A DNA stretch of 64,000 nt from Hyparrhenia diplandra (GCA_015847255.1 JADLZK010001918.1:310001-374000); one strand, 5' to 3'; positions 10,686 through 21,410 are shown, counted from the first letter of the stretch. The notes: generated by a model from the sequence alone, not told the origin. Translations and numbers: made by a program.

Positions 10686-11330
10686 CTAGTTCACCAACCC
10701 GTGCTCCCGCACGGGTTAAAATCTTATGAGATAACTAAAAAGAATTACTTAAATTAGTTTTTAAAAAAATACTAAAATTTTGTTGAAAGATTAATTTGCT
10801 TAAACTATGATAAATCTAAGTTTTGATTCTTTTCCCAAAATTGAAAGCTTATTCATTATTTATATAGCTATTAGTTACAATGTTGATTATAGTCTACCGA
10901 ATTGATGTCAAAATGTTTTTGTAAGAATTTTAGGATAATCTTACGTATTTCTACTATTTTCATGAATGCAAATAATCGTTTTTTTTTAGCAACATAGCTC
11001 AGATGCCTTTGGGTCACGCATGTGTGTGATGCCGACCGTGCCGACATCATGCCTCCTATTTTCACGTTCCAGGCATGCCCATCGTTGGTCGGAGTCTTTG
11101 GGCGATGAGTGACCTGTTCTTGCTGCGGTGCCTCTCGCGGTCCTGGTGACCCGTTCATGCCGTGGTGCCTATCGCGGTCTTGCACCATCTTGATTTTCTG
11201 GATGTTGAGCCCAACAACAATTCGTGAGGCCAAAAGTAATTTGACATTTGCCAACGTTCATGCTTCTGAGAAGGATGGTGAAGGTAGTAATAATCAGATT
11301 AGTATTCTCAGCCATCTTGGAAAATCAAGA
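10686..11330 (-). mobile_element. Helitron 3' end (minus strand); 5' end unresolved
   Basis: On the minus strand ACCCGTGC-GGGA-GCACGGGT forms a perfect 8-bp stem, followed by TGGTGAACTAG and then T at 10685. This is the hairpin plus CTAG end of a Helitron. Host sequence left of it (GACTAATGATTGGTTAAAA) matches the uninterrupted sister sequence near 12430-12450, so the insertion point is supported on that side. The 5' TC end could not be fixed; the right limit is approximate. The body carries a 127-codon minus frame (10871-11254) without a recognised domain. Confidence 0.55.
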
Positions 11331-11383
11331 TATGACGTGAACCAATAAACTCTTATTTCTCGCCATTACATGATTTCTCAGCC

Positions 11384-12480
11384 ATCTTGGAACATCGTGT
11401 ACAGCACATGCAGGAATCAGACAGCCGTAACAGACATATGTAAGCCAAGCAATCCAAGATACTCTAGGACTAAGGTATCCCTTGGCAGCATGATGACAAG
11501 CACCGGTTTATGCGAGGACTCGGAATCCTGCAAAGCCAACATGCACAGCTTGAACTGCGTGTGGCACAACAACTTGATCTTTGTCTTCTGATGTATCCGC
11601 CCATTCCTAGTGTCAGCCCATCATACTCATCACATTCCCCATCATACAGATCACACTCACTAGTTTCAGACTAGTCCATTCCATATGTGTGGTGTCCAAA
11701 TTCTAATTTCTGTATAATGTTTCCACATTGCATCAGGAAGCAAATGTATTTTTGCATGCTGCTCCCGAAATGGTTCAGCTATATATAGTGTAACCTCTGA
11801 GGCCGTGTAAATAGGCAAAAAAGCTTTTGAATGTTCCCATATATAATATAGTTGCTGAGTGGAAAGCATTATGTACTCTGGAGCTGGAGCCTTCTCTACC
11901 TTCAAATAGGATCCCATTCTGCATTATTTGGTATCTGGGAAAATAGAAGCCTATTTTACAATGTCTCATTTCACTTGTTATTCCCAAGCATGTTACTGAA
12001 AGAATTGGTTGGTATTTAAAGATAGGCTCGACAGGCTCAATAGCAGGGCATCCTTTGATGAGGGCCGTGCGACACTTGTCATCGCAACATCATATTCACA
12101 TGGTGAAAAACCCAGTCATCTCTAATGATTTGCAAAATTCACTTGGGAAACTAAAGAAAACTTGCATCAGGAACCCTGAGACAGAAATAAATTTGTGTTT
12201 CCACCCTTTTTGCCTCTATACCCTAATGGATGCGTGGAGGCGGCAGTGCGCATATATATGCGGCGGTTTGGCCCGTCAAATACCAAGTCTCACCAATTTG
12301 CCAAGTCAAATGCCAAACGGTTGGAGAGGGCAATTCATTGATTTTGACAAAAATATGGAATGACAAGTCCAAATGACAAATGGTTGGAGTTGCTCTAAAG
12401 TGATAGGCACTGCACCCATCATCCATGAGTTATTGTGACTAATGATTGGTAAAAATGAACAACACTATAGTGAATCCCTA
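11384..12480. repeat. Diverged tandem unit U6
   Basis: Matches U5 from TGGAACATCGTGTACAGCAC through promoter-like block P6 (about 11590-12015) to GACTAATGATTGGTAAAAA. A duplicated phrase (TTCTCAGCCATCTTGGAA at 11305-11322 and 11375-11392) sits at its left edge. The copy is collinear with U5 apart from the LINE and small indels. Like U5 it lacks the ATG-bearing stretch of P1/P2. Frames here are short and unshared. Confidence 0.6.
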
Positions 12481-13228
12481 ATTTTATTTTATAGTAAAGA
12501 GTGACAGGATATTTGCTATGTGAGAGAAGTAATGGAACAACATATTAGAGACACTTCGAGAGTGGGCAGCACTGCACTTTCTAGCAAGAGACCTCTACTA
12601 ATGAAAATCAACAGAGATGGTCGAGCAGGCCTGTCTGTGTAAAAAAAAAAAAATATAAAATAAAAGACCACAGCCATGGCCCTCATTGGAGCCCGCTATC
12701 CAATCCAACGAATGAAGACCTCCAGGACATCTGTCATCGCTAAAGTTTTAAATCATGACCTTGGCGCAATTTGAACGCTAACCAAACAGAGGTTCAAACC
12801 GAGGAATGGCCAATCCAGATGAAACTGAGGCACAGGTAAAGAGCAAATTAAAGCCCTTGAATGTTCCTCGAATATGATTGTTGAGTCGAGAGCATGATGT
12901 AGCCAAGACTATGGGTGTTTGCCTTACCAGCCTTGCCTAGGCTATAAAAATAGGATGGCATTAAAGATGATCTGACATCTGAGAAAATAAATCCCTTATT
13001 TGCAAAACATCTCATTTTACTCGATAACCACACACAACTGAATATCTACGCTTGTTTCATATTTGAAACATGTACGTAGTCCTATTGTTGGACGATGAAG
13101 AGCTGAGTATTTCTTTCAACTATTTACAAAAAAAATTGCATGAACATAAAATTAACCACACTATAATGTTTATTTTTGCCGCTGTGAAGAAAAATTGTAT
13201 AAGTTTAATCTAGACAAGTGTTAATCAG
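12481..13228. other. Spacer with partial promoter-like block P7
   Basis: From about 12845 to 13040 the sequence matches the distal half of the P blocks (CCTTGAATGTTCCTCGAATATG, GCATGATGTAGCC, CTATAAAAATAGGATGG, CATCTGAGAAAATAAAT), without leader or start codon. A T-TATAAAAATAG stretch near 12945 resembles a TATA box in either orientation. The rest has an A-run (12642-12653) and no supported gene. Confidence 0.35.
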
Positions 13229-13384
13229 CACTACTACAGAATTGTCCATCATTGCCGGGCTCCAACCCTCTTCACTGCCGAAAACTGAACCGCAGAACTA
13301 TAGCGGTAGTGATGTGGGGTTGAAACACTACCAGGTCCAAACACCGGCGGTGATTCGAGAAGAGACTGCCGGTTTGGTATCGAA
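13229..13384 (+). mobile_element. Orphan CACTA terminus, same family as the 36-53 kb element
   Basis: Begins CACTACTACAGAATTGTCCA and continues with ACTGAACCGC, GCGGTAGTGATGTGGGGTT, AAACACTACC and CGGCGGTGAT. Read in reverse complement, the right end of the element at 36197-53221 has the same order of motifs. After about 13384 the sequence returns to repeat unit U8, so this is a truncated end only, about 155 bp, with no partner terminus nearby. Confidence 0.6.
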
Positions 13385-14281
13385 TAATTAATGAAAGCAT
13401 CACAACAATAAATATGTCCTCCGTCATGGCACAACTTCTAAATGATGACCCTGGCCATATTCGAATGGTAGCGGGGCATGTCCAACTGATTTGAATTTTC
13501 TATCGCATAAAAATCACAAGTTCACATCATCCTTCCGTGAAATAGAAACAGAGGAGAGACCATATACGTGTAGCAAAAACTGAAGGTTAGGAGCAGGGAC
13601 ACAAAAATCTCATGTTCAAATGCGTCATCCTCTTCCATATTCATTATGACGAGGCACTAGGATGCATTAACCAAAAACCCTCCTCTGCAGCGGCGTCCAG
13701 ACATAGTTACATTTGGGCGCTATATTGGTTGGACTGTGTGAGATTGTTGCGTACTCACATGGAACACCGTGTACAGCACGTGCAGGAATCAGACAGCCGT
13801 AACAGACGTGGAAGCCGAGCCAAGCCAAGACCAAGGATGAATACACTATGACTACTGTACCACTTGGTAGCAGGATGACAGAATAAGCTCCGGGAATCCT
13901 GCAAAGATAACATGCACAGCTTGAACTGCGGGTGGCACAACAATTCGATCTTTATCTTCTGATGTTTCCCATTCCTAGCTAGTGTCAGCCCAGCATACTG
14001 ATGACACTCACTAGTTTAAGACTAGTCCATTCCATATGTGTGGTGTCCAAATTCTAATTTCTGTATAATGTTTCCAGTTTTCCACATTGCACCAGGAAGC
14101 AAATGTGTTTTTGCTGCTCTCGAAATGGTGCAGCTATATATAGTGTTACCTCTGAGGCCGTGTAAATAGACCAAAAAGCTCTTAAAAGTTCAAACCGAGG
14201 CACAGGTAAAGAGCAAATTAAAGCCCTTGAATGTTCCTGGAATATGATTGTTGAATCGAGAAAATGATGTAGCCTAGACTA
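13385..14281. repeat. Diverged tandem unit U8, cut by a CACTA remnant
   Basis: Matches U5 from GAAAGCATCACAACAATAAA to promoter-like block P8 (13960-14280) with the same leader and TATATA (near 14135). It shares the start-codon deletion of U5. The unit ends abruptly at GACTACGAAG (about 14282), where CACTA gene sequence begins. CTACGAA is common to both sides, suggesting a microhomology junction. The minus frame 13755-13943 corresponds to the decayed exon region of U5. Confidence 0.6.
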
Positions 14282-15783
14282 CGAAGACGCCCCAAACACT
14301 GAGTACGGCAATGTGGCGGAGCACGTGAAGGCGGACTTTAGGGTAAGTCTTTGTCGCACAAACTTTTTGTCTATACATGCATTCATTGGACTAATCCGAA
14401 TGTGTGACTAAGGATGATTCACATTTGTATGCATAGTTTCTTTAGACCAGCGGCAGGATATCAAGAGCAGGCGGACAGGGTGTTCATCAAATCCTGTAAA
14501 AAGTGCATCGTCGACATGCATCACGAGGTGAAACACCAGTGCATGATCACCTACTACGGGTCCAAGCGTGCTACAGCGGTCAAAGTAGCGGACCCCACAA
14601 CGATGGAGCTGACCTGAGAACAGTACCTTGAGGTACATGAAAAAAGTTATAAGTTGATTCATTTTGAGCTTATAATTTTGTTTCATCTAACGTTCTAATA
14701 TGTCATGTAGACGATCCCACATTGGTGCATAAACGATGTCCTATCTTTGGGCGATGATCGTGGGCAGGTGGTTTACATAGGAGTTTCAGCAGGGGCACAA
14801 CACCTTACGGGAGCGGCGTTTGGTGATGGGAGGTCCAGCACACCATCAAGGCAGCCGCAACCTCACTGCATACAAAGAAAGATGGGTATATGCATTCTTT
14901 AATCGTATGTAATGCTCAATTCTGTCTAGTTTGTAATCATCTCGTCTTTCGTGCAGATGAAGGCACACCCAGGGCAGGAGTGCAACGACTTTGGGGCATT
15001 CTACATGTCCCACAAGGGAAGGCGATGTCCGATGTAACCTACATCCTAAACGACCCGCCCGAGGCGTACACCAACCCGAACGTGCACAAAAAGATCGAAG
15101 ACTACATGGAGGTGGCAAAGAAGTCCATGGGCCAAACTTCGATCCGTTCAGTCAGGACATCGATCAGACTTTGTGATGGTGGCGGGCGAGGCAAGCAACA
15201 CGGATGGTTGTGGATTGCCTACGCCTGCATCGGCGGCTCCGGTCTAAGTCTCTCATAGATCCGAGCACAGAGTACTAGCAGTAGCCTACCTATACGCCCG
15301 CGTTGTGGCCTCGCGCAAACACATCTAGAAGAACTCCAGGTTATTCCTTTGTCAAATGGTTTTCTTGACGCACCTTAGTTAGGTTTGCATTAGTAAAACA
15401 TTGGATTGAAATACTGTAGGCCTAGCTAAATAGTCAGAGCGACAGCGGCAGGCGACGGAGGCTGTGTTTCGGGCCCAACAAGAAGCCTAGGTGAAGCAGC
15501 TATCGGAGCTCATGAACTACCTCCAAACCTCGGGGGGCGCTCCGCCGGGTTCTCGCTGGCGGCATTTGCTCCACCACCGCCTCGCCCTACTCATGTGAGT
15601 ATGAAATTGCCTTCACTTACGCTTTGCTTGTGGATGTGGATCACCTCTAACCCATATAACCTCTTATCCATTGTGCAGCCAACTTTGGCAAGATCGAACC
15701 ACACGCCGCCTCCCGCCCATGATGATCAAGGGTCTCCTTTTTGCGAGCATGCAACTACATCCCCATCACCGGCCGTAACTTGA
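14282..15783 (+). pseudogene. Ptta/En-Spm-type transposon gene, 5'-truncated
   Basis: By comparison with 27096-29261 the exons are about 14282-14342, 14413-14632, 14711-14885, 14957-15339, 15420-15594 and 15679-15783, each bounded by GT and AG at positions matching the other copy. Recognisable peptides include KKCIVDMHHEVKHQCMITYY, YMEVAKKSMG and a Ser/Pro-rich tail ending ATTSPSPAVT. An in-frame stop (MELT then stop, 14615-14617) and shifts in the exon near 15000-15240 disrupt it. This family lies beside TnpD in grass CACTA elements and is thought to have a TnpA-like, DNA-binding accessory role. Not functional as it stands. Confidence 0.65.
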
Positions 15784-16149
15784 CGAGTTGTGGAACTAGA
15801 GTTGTGAAACTTGGTGACTGAGTTGTGGAACAAGATTTGAGGAGTTGTGATGGATATTGGATGACTTAATTTATGTTTGGATCGTTGGATGTGATATATA
15901 TGTGATATATGATTTATATGTTATGTTTGTAAAGGTGGAATGCAAAAAAGAAATAAAAAATATGGTCGCTTTTCGAAATTTGCACTCGGTATATCAGGAT
16001 TTACCGAGTGGTGCGCTTGGTAAAGATGGGGAAATGGGGTCCGGATATACCGAGCAAAGAGGTTCTTTGCCGAGAGCCCATTCATGCTCTCGGCAAACAT
16101 TTAATTGTTTTTTAATTTGGCTTCCATATTTTTCTATACCCTTGCTACA

Positions 16150-16945
16150 GTAAAAAAACTCCATGTTGAAGTTTGGTAATTTTTTCAAACTTTTTATTAT
16201 TTTAGGAATTTTCGGCATTTTCTTGATTTTTTTTGAAACTAAATTTTGAACTACAATTTATTCGAATAATGGATCTAAGCGATTTGAAAAATCATATTCA
16301 TGCTTGTGAGTGTACCTTGAGGCCTCATCCAGGTCGAACATCTTGTGTGAAACATGTCCACTCACTTGTGGGTGAGTCATTTTTAAATTCTACAAAATGC
16401 AAATGAAATAGAAAAAAAAAAAACATGAAATTTGACGAGTCATCGTTATATTGCATGTGTGCACTGTGGTAAAATTTTGAAAAGGTTTCATTGCAAGTTC
16501 GTATCCCGGATTGCTAAAACCTAGACATCTCTACTTGAGTTTCTATTATCACGTGCGAGGGAGATGTCTTGGTAAGCGCCATCCGAGATGCAACCGTGCA
16601 CAAAATCGACTCAAATTTTTTCATAGTGTACACATGCGATATAAGGAGAACTCATCCAATTTCATGATTTTTCAACTCCGTTTGAATTTTATAAAATTTT
16701 AAAACAATCCACCATAAGTGAGCTGGCGTATTTCACGCACAAGATATTCGAATTTTGGTGTCGGCCATGGATGAGGACTCAATTTACACTCACAATCATG
16801 TTTATCATTTTTGAATCATTTAGATCCATTATTCGATTCACTTGCGATTCAAATTTTAGCTTTTAAAAGAAATTCAAATAATACATGAAAATTCATAAAA
16901 TATAGTAAAAAGATTGAAAAAATTGCAAACTTTAACAATGATCTA
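16150..16945. repeat. Large inverted repeat inside CACTA-0
   Basis: The left arm (about 16150-16390) and the reverse complement of the right arm (about 16715-16945) share CGAATAATGGATCTAA, GTGAGTGTA, CCTCATCCA, TATCTTGTG/CATCTTGTG and an AATTTTTTCAA.CTTTTTA start. They are separated by about 325 bp containing no recognised gene. Arms are diverged by many substitutions, so this is an old structure. Confidence 0.6.
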
Positions 16946-17940
16946 CAAGTATTGTAGCCAAGCTAGAGAAAAAGTTGTGACGGCTAAATCAAAAAAATGT
17001 GCTTCGCCGAGAGCCGGTACTAGGGCTCAAAAATAGGGTTCTCGGCAAAGGCAAGTTTTTCCAAGAGTCCTACAAATCAACACTTTCGGCGAAGCACTAA
17101 TGCTCGGTAAAAAGTTTGGGGACATGTTGCGGCGTTTGGTGCGAAAAAAAAAACTTTGCCGACAAGTTTTTTTTTTCTTTACCGAGGGACGGGACGGGAA
17201 GTTGTCGGCAAAGGTTACGTGAACCGGCAACCGTTATGGCGGACCCGTCTATGCCGACGACCCACCCTTCATCGACAAGCCGATCGGCCGGCGGCGGCGA
17301 GGCCGCCCGACAGCCCGCCCCCTTTGCCAACCGTCGTAGGCATCCTTTGCCTAGTGTGCTTCTTTGCCGAAACGGGTACTCGGCGAAGGCAGCCCGAAAG
17401 TTTTTCTTTGCCGAACGCGGCTGTCGGCGAAGAAAATCTTTGCCTAAAAGTTTTATTTTTGGGCTGTCACCAAAACACGATACCGTTGGCGAAAAACTAG
17501 TTTTGGGGTCGACAAAAAAAACGCGTTGAGGGGTTTGTGATGCACACGTAGTAGTGTTAGTCCATTTTGCCTAAGCTATGACCCAATGCAAGGAGGCATT
17601 CAATTCCATTGTTCCATTAAAAATCATGTTAGGAAAGAACATGGACATATCATCCTTGATGGATTGGCACTACTACAAAAAGCTTACTAAGAGAACGCCC
17701 CCTTTTGCATTAGGGGCGGTTCATTTTATTGAGCGCCCCTATAGCGACACCCCAAACGAGCGCCCCTATAGTGACCACATTAGAGAGGCGGTGGTGTTAC
17801 GAGCCGCCCCTACTATCACTAGGGGCGGTTCAATCACGAGCCGCCCCTAATGCGGTCCCACGGTAAAGGGGCGGCTGAATATTGAGGCGCCCCTACGGTG
17901 GGATCCCGAATTTTGAACCGAGACACTAAAAATTAAAATT

Positions 17941-18345
17941 TTGTAAATGACCTCGGATGGAAAAACTTTCTACATATGAAATGTAGATCTCGAAAAGTTA
18001 TGAAACTTTGTAGTTGACGACTTTTAAATTTGTATTCATCTAGTCATGCAAAAGTCATGTTCGAATGTCTCAAATTTGAATTTCGAATTTTGTAAAACGA
18101 TCTCGGATGGAGAAACTTTCTACATATGGAATGTAGATCTCGAAAAGTTATGAAACTTTGTAGTTGACGACTTTTAAATTTGAATCCATCTAGTCATGCA
18201 AAACTCGTGTTCGAATGTCTCAAATTTGAATTTTGAATTTCGTAAACGACCTCGGATGGAAAAACTTTCTACATATGGAATGTAGATCTCGAAAAGTTAT
18301 GAAACTTTGTAGTTGACAACTTTTTAATTTGAATCCATTTAGGGT
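17941..18345. repeat. Three 150-bp tandem units in CACTA-1
   Basis: The phrase CTCGGATGGA.AAACTTTC begins at about 17951, 18101 and 18250, each followed by ATGTAGATCTCGAAAAGTTA and GAAACTTTGTAGTTGAC. The units differ by scattered substitutions; the third is shorter. No conserved reading frame. Confidence 0.85.
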
Positions 18346-18414
18346 CTCAAATAGTCAATTTACACTCGGATTTGCATAATATGTGGGGACGCGGAATGGG
18401 ATATGGACGCATAT

Positions 18415-18486
18415 GAGTGTGTAGCGCAGTGGTGGGGAGGGTCGCTGGCGAGCACGAGGTCGCTGGTTCGAATCCGCCGCCGCGTA
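18415..18486 (+). other. tRNA-like stretch with A and B boxes inside CACTA-1
   Basis: TAGCGCAGTGG at 18422-18432 fits the Pol III A box and GGTTCGAATCC at 18465-18475 is a perfect B box; start-to-start spacing of 43 bp is that of a tRNA gene. A TTTT stretch at 18577-18580 could terminate a short transcript. Acceptor-stem pairing is poor and the T stem has a mismatch, so this is not called as a functional tRNA. It could be an old tRNA or SINE head captured by the transposon. Confidence 0.6.
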
Positions 18487-18840
18487 GCGTGCGATTTAAC
18501 GCGAAAAAATGCGCGACTTGCGACTTACGGACGTCCGCTATAGGGGCGGTGGGGTGCTTCCCGGTTCAAAAAAATGTTTTGGTATTATTTTTCAAATTTT
18601 AAAAACGCGATTTACGGGCGCCCGCTATAGGGGCTCATACGATAGGGGCGGTTGCATCACCAACCGCCCCTACCGCAAATCTATTTGTAGGATCGGTAAG
18701 TTAGGGCGGCCGGCAAAACCGCCCCTACAGAGGCTTACCAGCCGCCCCTATAGCACCTTTATGTAGTAGTGTGGGAAATGATGTACTAGTAATTCACATA
18801 TAAGACGGGTGTCCTTTATTAAGTCGTTGTATCCTTGTAT

Positions 18841-18975
18841 CTATTCCCTCCATTTTAAATTATAGGTCGTTTCACCTTTCCTTGATGCATAATATATAGT
18901 TTTTATGTATCTACACAAAACATCTACGCACCTACAAAAGCCAAAATAAGGTAAAATTTGGGATGCAGGAGTACC
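18841..18975 (+). repeat. Half-MITE, unit I copy
   Basis: Begins CCCTCCATTTTAAATTATAG and continues GTCGTTTCA, resembling the ends of Stowaway/Mariner-type grass MITEs. The opposite inverted end is missing. The copy in unit II is at 21411-21540. Confidence 0.5.
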
Positions 18976-20134
18976 TGGCAAGAAAATTAGTAGTCTACAT
19001 CGGTGTACATAGTGGACCACTGCACATGGATTGCCTTATCTTTACAACATAAAAAGAACAAAAGTAAGACTTTGGTTTGGTGTGACTTTCACCTGACTCT
19101 GCCCACCCCGTCCCGTGCGATCCTGGCATCACGCACGCATGACTCGCTCCCTCTTTCCATGCCTGGCTACCATGCAAACGTGCATGCAATCAACAAGGAA
19201 CCATCACTCTTTCTTTGCCTCGCTATCACACACACGCATGCAATCAGTTAAGGTAACCAAAATCGTGCATGCATTCAAGAAGGAAACTACACTCACCAAT
19301 CGTGCATGCCATTAGAGGACCAATCACCGGAGGATTACATCACATTAATATGACAGGAAACTTTGTAGTGAGAGCTATATTATATCAATCAATAACTGAC
19401 ACATACTCGGATTGGCAAATGCTTATTTTGCATCCTATTGCTGTGGACGAAAAAAACTATGAGCAGCTTCCGCGCAGCACCGCCCGGCTGTCATCATTGT
19501 TTCTTGATCGATGTTGCGTGGTCCTAATGTGCATTTTGAAACCCATCCTTCACTAAACCAACTTGATGTTTCCATGCAGTGCAAACATAGTCCATGGATG
19601 CATGGACGACAGCCAAAGAACAAAGAGGAGGCATTTTTTTGGTGCGACATTCGCTTTAAGTCTGCCCAACCGCCACCCCATGTGAACTTGAAAGGAGAAC
19701 GACCTAATAAAGGAAGGAATTAACCACGTAATAAAAAGAAAGAATTGACCATGCAATAAAGAAAGGAAAAAGAAACCAATCGTCCATGCTACCTCATAAA
19801 GGAAGGAATTAACCACACAGTAAAAGGAAAGAATTAACCACACAATAAAGGTAGGAATTAACCATGCATGTTGGTTGTTACGATAAAAAAATAGGAAGAA
19901 AAACCGTGACTCCTGCTCTTCCACCCGTCCGTAAATAAAAGGAAAAAATCTAGGAGGAAAAGAAAAAAATGCCACAGCGCCCATTCTCCTCTCGATCGAA
20001 GGGAAAATCTCAGAGGAAAATCACCGACCCTACCTACCATGCTTTTTTTTCTTTTTTTAACCTTTCGTGAGAGAAAATTAGGAAACTAAAAATAAAAAGA
20101 TCTGCATGCAACCCTCCATGCCCAAGCGAATTTA

Positions 20135-20570
20135 GAAGTTGCGATCAATCACGCCCTCCCCACCAAGACGTAAATTTGAACGGTGCGATCCTCTCCACCC
20201 ATGTGAATTTGAAAGGTGCGATCAATCACACCCTCCCCATGCCCATACGAATTTGGAAGGTGCGATCAATCACGCCCTACCAACCCCATGTAAATTTGGA
20301 AGGTGTGATCCTCTCCACCCATGCGAATTTGGAAAGTGCAATAAATCACGCACTCCCCACGCTCATGCAAATTTAGAAGATGTGATCATTCAGACCCTCC
20401 CCACCAAGACGCAAATTTGGAAGGTGCGATCATCTCTACCCATGCAAATTTGCGGATTGATTGCAAATGTGAACTTAGAAGGTGCGATCAATCACGCCCT
20501 CCGCATGCCCATGCAAATTTGAAAGGTGCGATCAATCACGCCCTTCCCACCCATACGAAAAATTAGAAGG
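20135..20570. repeat. Minisatellite of about 45 bp units in Helitron-1
   Basis: About nine to ten imperfect units built from GAATTTGGAAGGTGCGATCA, then ATCACGCCCTCCCCA and a short CCATGC link. Units alternate between a CAATCACGCCCTCCCC form and a CCTCTCCACCCATG form. Open frames through it (20139-20522 and 20176-20376) are a by-product of repetition. Confidence 0.8.
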
Positions 20571-20820
20571 TGCAGTCTTTTCTGGCCTCTCCACCCGCAC
20601 CAATGGTCAAGTATGCATACACAGGTCCTTGATAATATTATCTTAGGCTTAATTACGAAAAATCTCATAAAATAGAGTTTAAAAACCTGTGATATCCATG
20701 ATTGATTGTGTTACTTTCACAAAACTTATTTAGATTAAATGTCACTTTAATATCATGGTTTCATTTTATAGTACTGTTATCTTATCATGTGATCCATGTG
20801 TTTCTATATAAAATTTAGTT

Positions 20821-20851
20821 ACCCCGTAGCAACGCACGGGCGTTTAACTAG
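20821..20851 (+). other. Helitron-1 3' hairpin and CTAG terminus
   Basis: CCCGTAGCAACGCACGGG folds into a 5-bp stem with an 8-base loop, followed by CGTTTAACTAG. This is the termination signal expected for rolling-circle Helitron transposition. Confidence 0.88.
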
Positions 20852-20937
20852 TCTAAAGCTTATTTTAAAAAAGCTCATTCCCCCTAGACAAGCCATCTAA
20901 GGTTCTGTCCCCTGGACAATCCATCTAAGGTTCTGTC

Positions 20938-20940
<3 letters not shown>

Positions 20941-20990
<50 letters not shown>
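20941..20990. repeat. TG microsatellite
   Basis: About 25 TG repeats at the unit I position, followed by TTTATATATCTATATATACG. Unit II has only a short TGTGTGTGTG run at the same place (21665-21675), so the array expanded after duplication or contracted in unit II. Confidence 0.95.
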
Positions 20991-20993
<3 letters not shown>

Positions 20994-21410
20994 ATATATC
21001 TATATATACGTGTACCCGTTGTTCACCGGCCGCCTCACAAATGAAGCCGGTGGCACATCCAACTTCAGTCCACGAATCATATATGTAGGTAGCATTATTT
21101 ACTTCGCTCTGATCAAATGCAGTGATTATTCGATTTCTTACATAATTTTCCACGAATAATTAACCAATTCGCTCCTTTGAATAAAATTAATAGCCCAAAG
21201 TCGTTGAGGGGTTTGTGATGCGTACGTACTAGTGTTAGTCCAGTTTGCCTAAGCTATGACCCAATGCAAGCAGGCATTCAATTCCATTGTTCCATTAAAA
21301 ATCATGTTAGGAAAGAACATGGGCATATCATCCTTGATCGATTGGGAAATGACGTACTGGTAATTCACATATAAGACAGGTGTCCTTTATTAAGTCGTTG
21401 TATCCTTGTT

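Larger units (their letters stand above)
14282..17523 (+). mobile_element. CACTA-0: remnant lacking both termini
   Basis: Contains the 3' half of a Ptta/En-Spm-type gene (14282-15783) that is collinear with the one in CACTA-2 (27740-29261), then a long non-coding 3' part with CTCGGCAAA / TTTGCCGAG subterminal motifs (15985-16100, 16985-17480) and a large inverted repeat (16150-16945). No CACTA tip is found at either end: the left end joins repeat unit U8 at CTACGAA and the right end joins the tandem unit at CGTTGAGG. TnpD-type transposase is absent. Confidence 0.65.
17668..18771 (+). mobile_element. CACTA-1: non-autonomous 1.1 kb element
   Basis: The ends are CACTACTACAAAAAGCTTAC and, reverse-complemented, CACTACTACATAAAGGTGCT. 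A 3-bp target duplication TGG flanks it (17665-17667, 18772-18774), and unit II keeps the single-TGG empty site at 21343-21345. The subterminal motif TAGGGGCGG/CCGCCCCTA recurs in both orientations within about 170 bp of each end. The body holds three 150-bp tandem units and a tRNA-like stretch but no transposase gene, so it must be mobilised in trans. Confidence 0.92.
19039..20851 (+). mobile_element. Helitron-1: 1.8 kb non-autonomous element
   Basis: Starts TCTTTACAAC after a host A (19038) and ends GTTTAACTAG before a host T (20852). A 5-bp-stem hairpin CCCGT-AGCAACGC-ACGGG lies about 10 bp from the end. Unit II retains the uninterrupted site TTTA|TCTAAAGC at 21603/21604, fixing both ends to the base. 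No RepHel or captured exon is recognised. The body has degenerate GGAAGGAATTAACCA repeats (19700-19870) and a minisatellite (20135-20570). Confidence 0.9.

Noticed and set aside
10871..11254. A 127-codon minus frame as a host gene
   Set aside because: It lies in the Helitron body, ends in A/T-rich sequence and has no recognised domain.
1826..14280. P blocks as solo LTRs
   Set aside because: No TG...CA borders or 5-bp target duplications surround them, and block limits differ between copies.
18415..18486. A genuine tRNA gene
   Set aside because: The boxes are right but the acceptor and anticodon arms do not fold convincingly, so it is listed only as tRNA-like.
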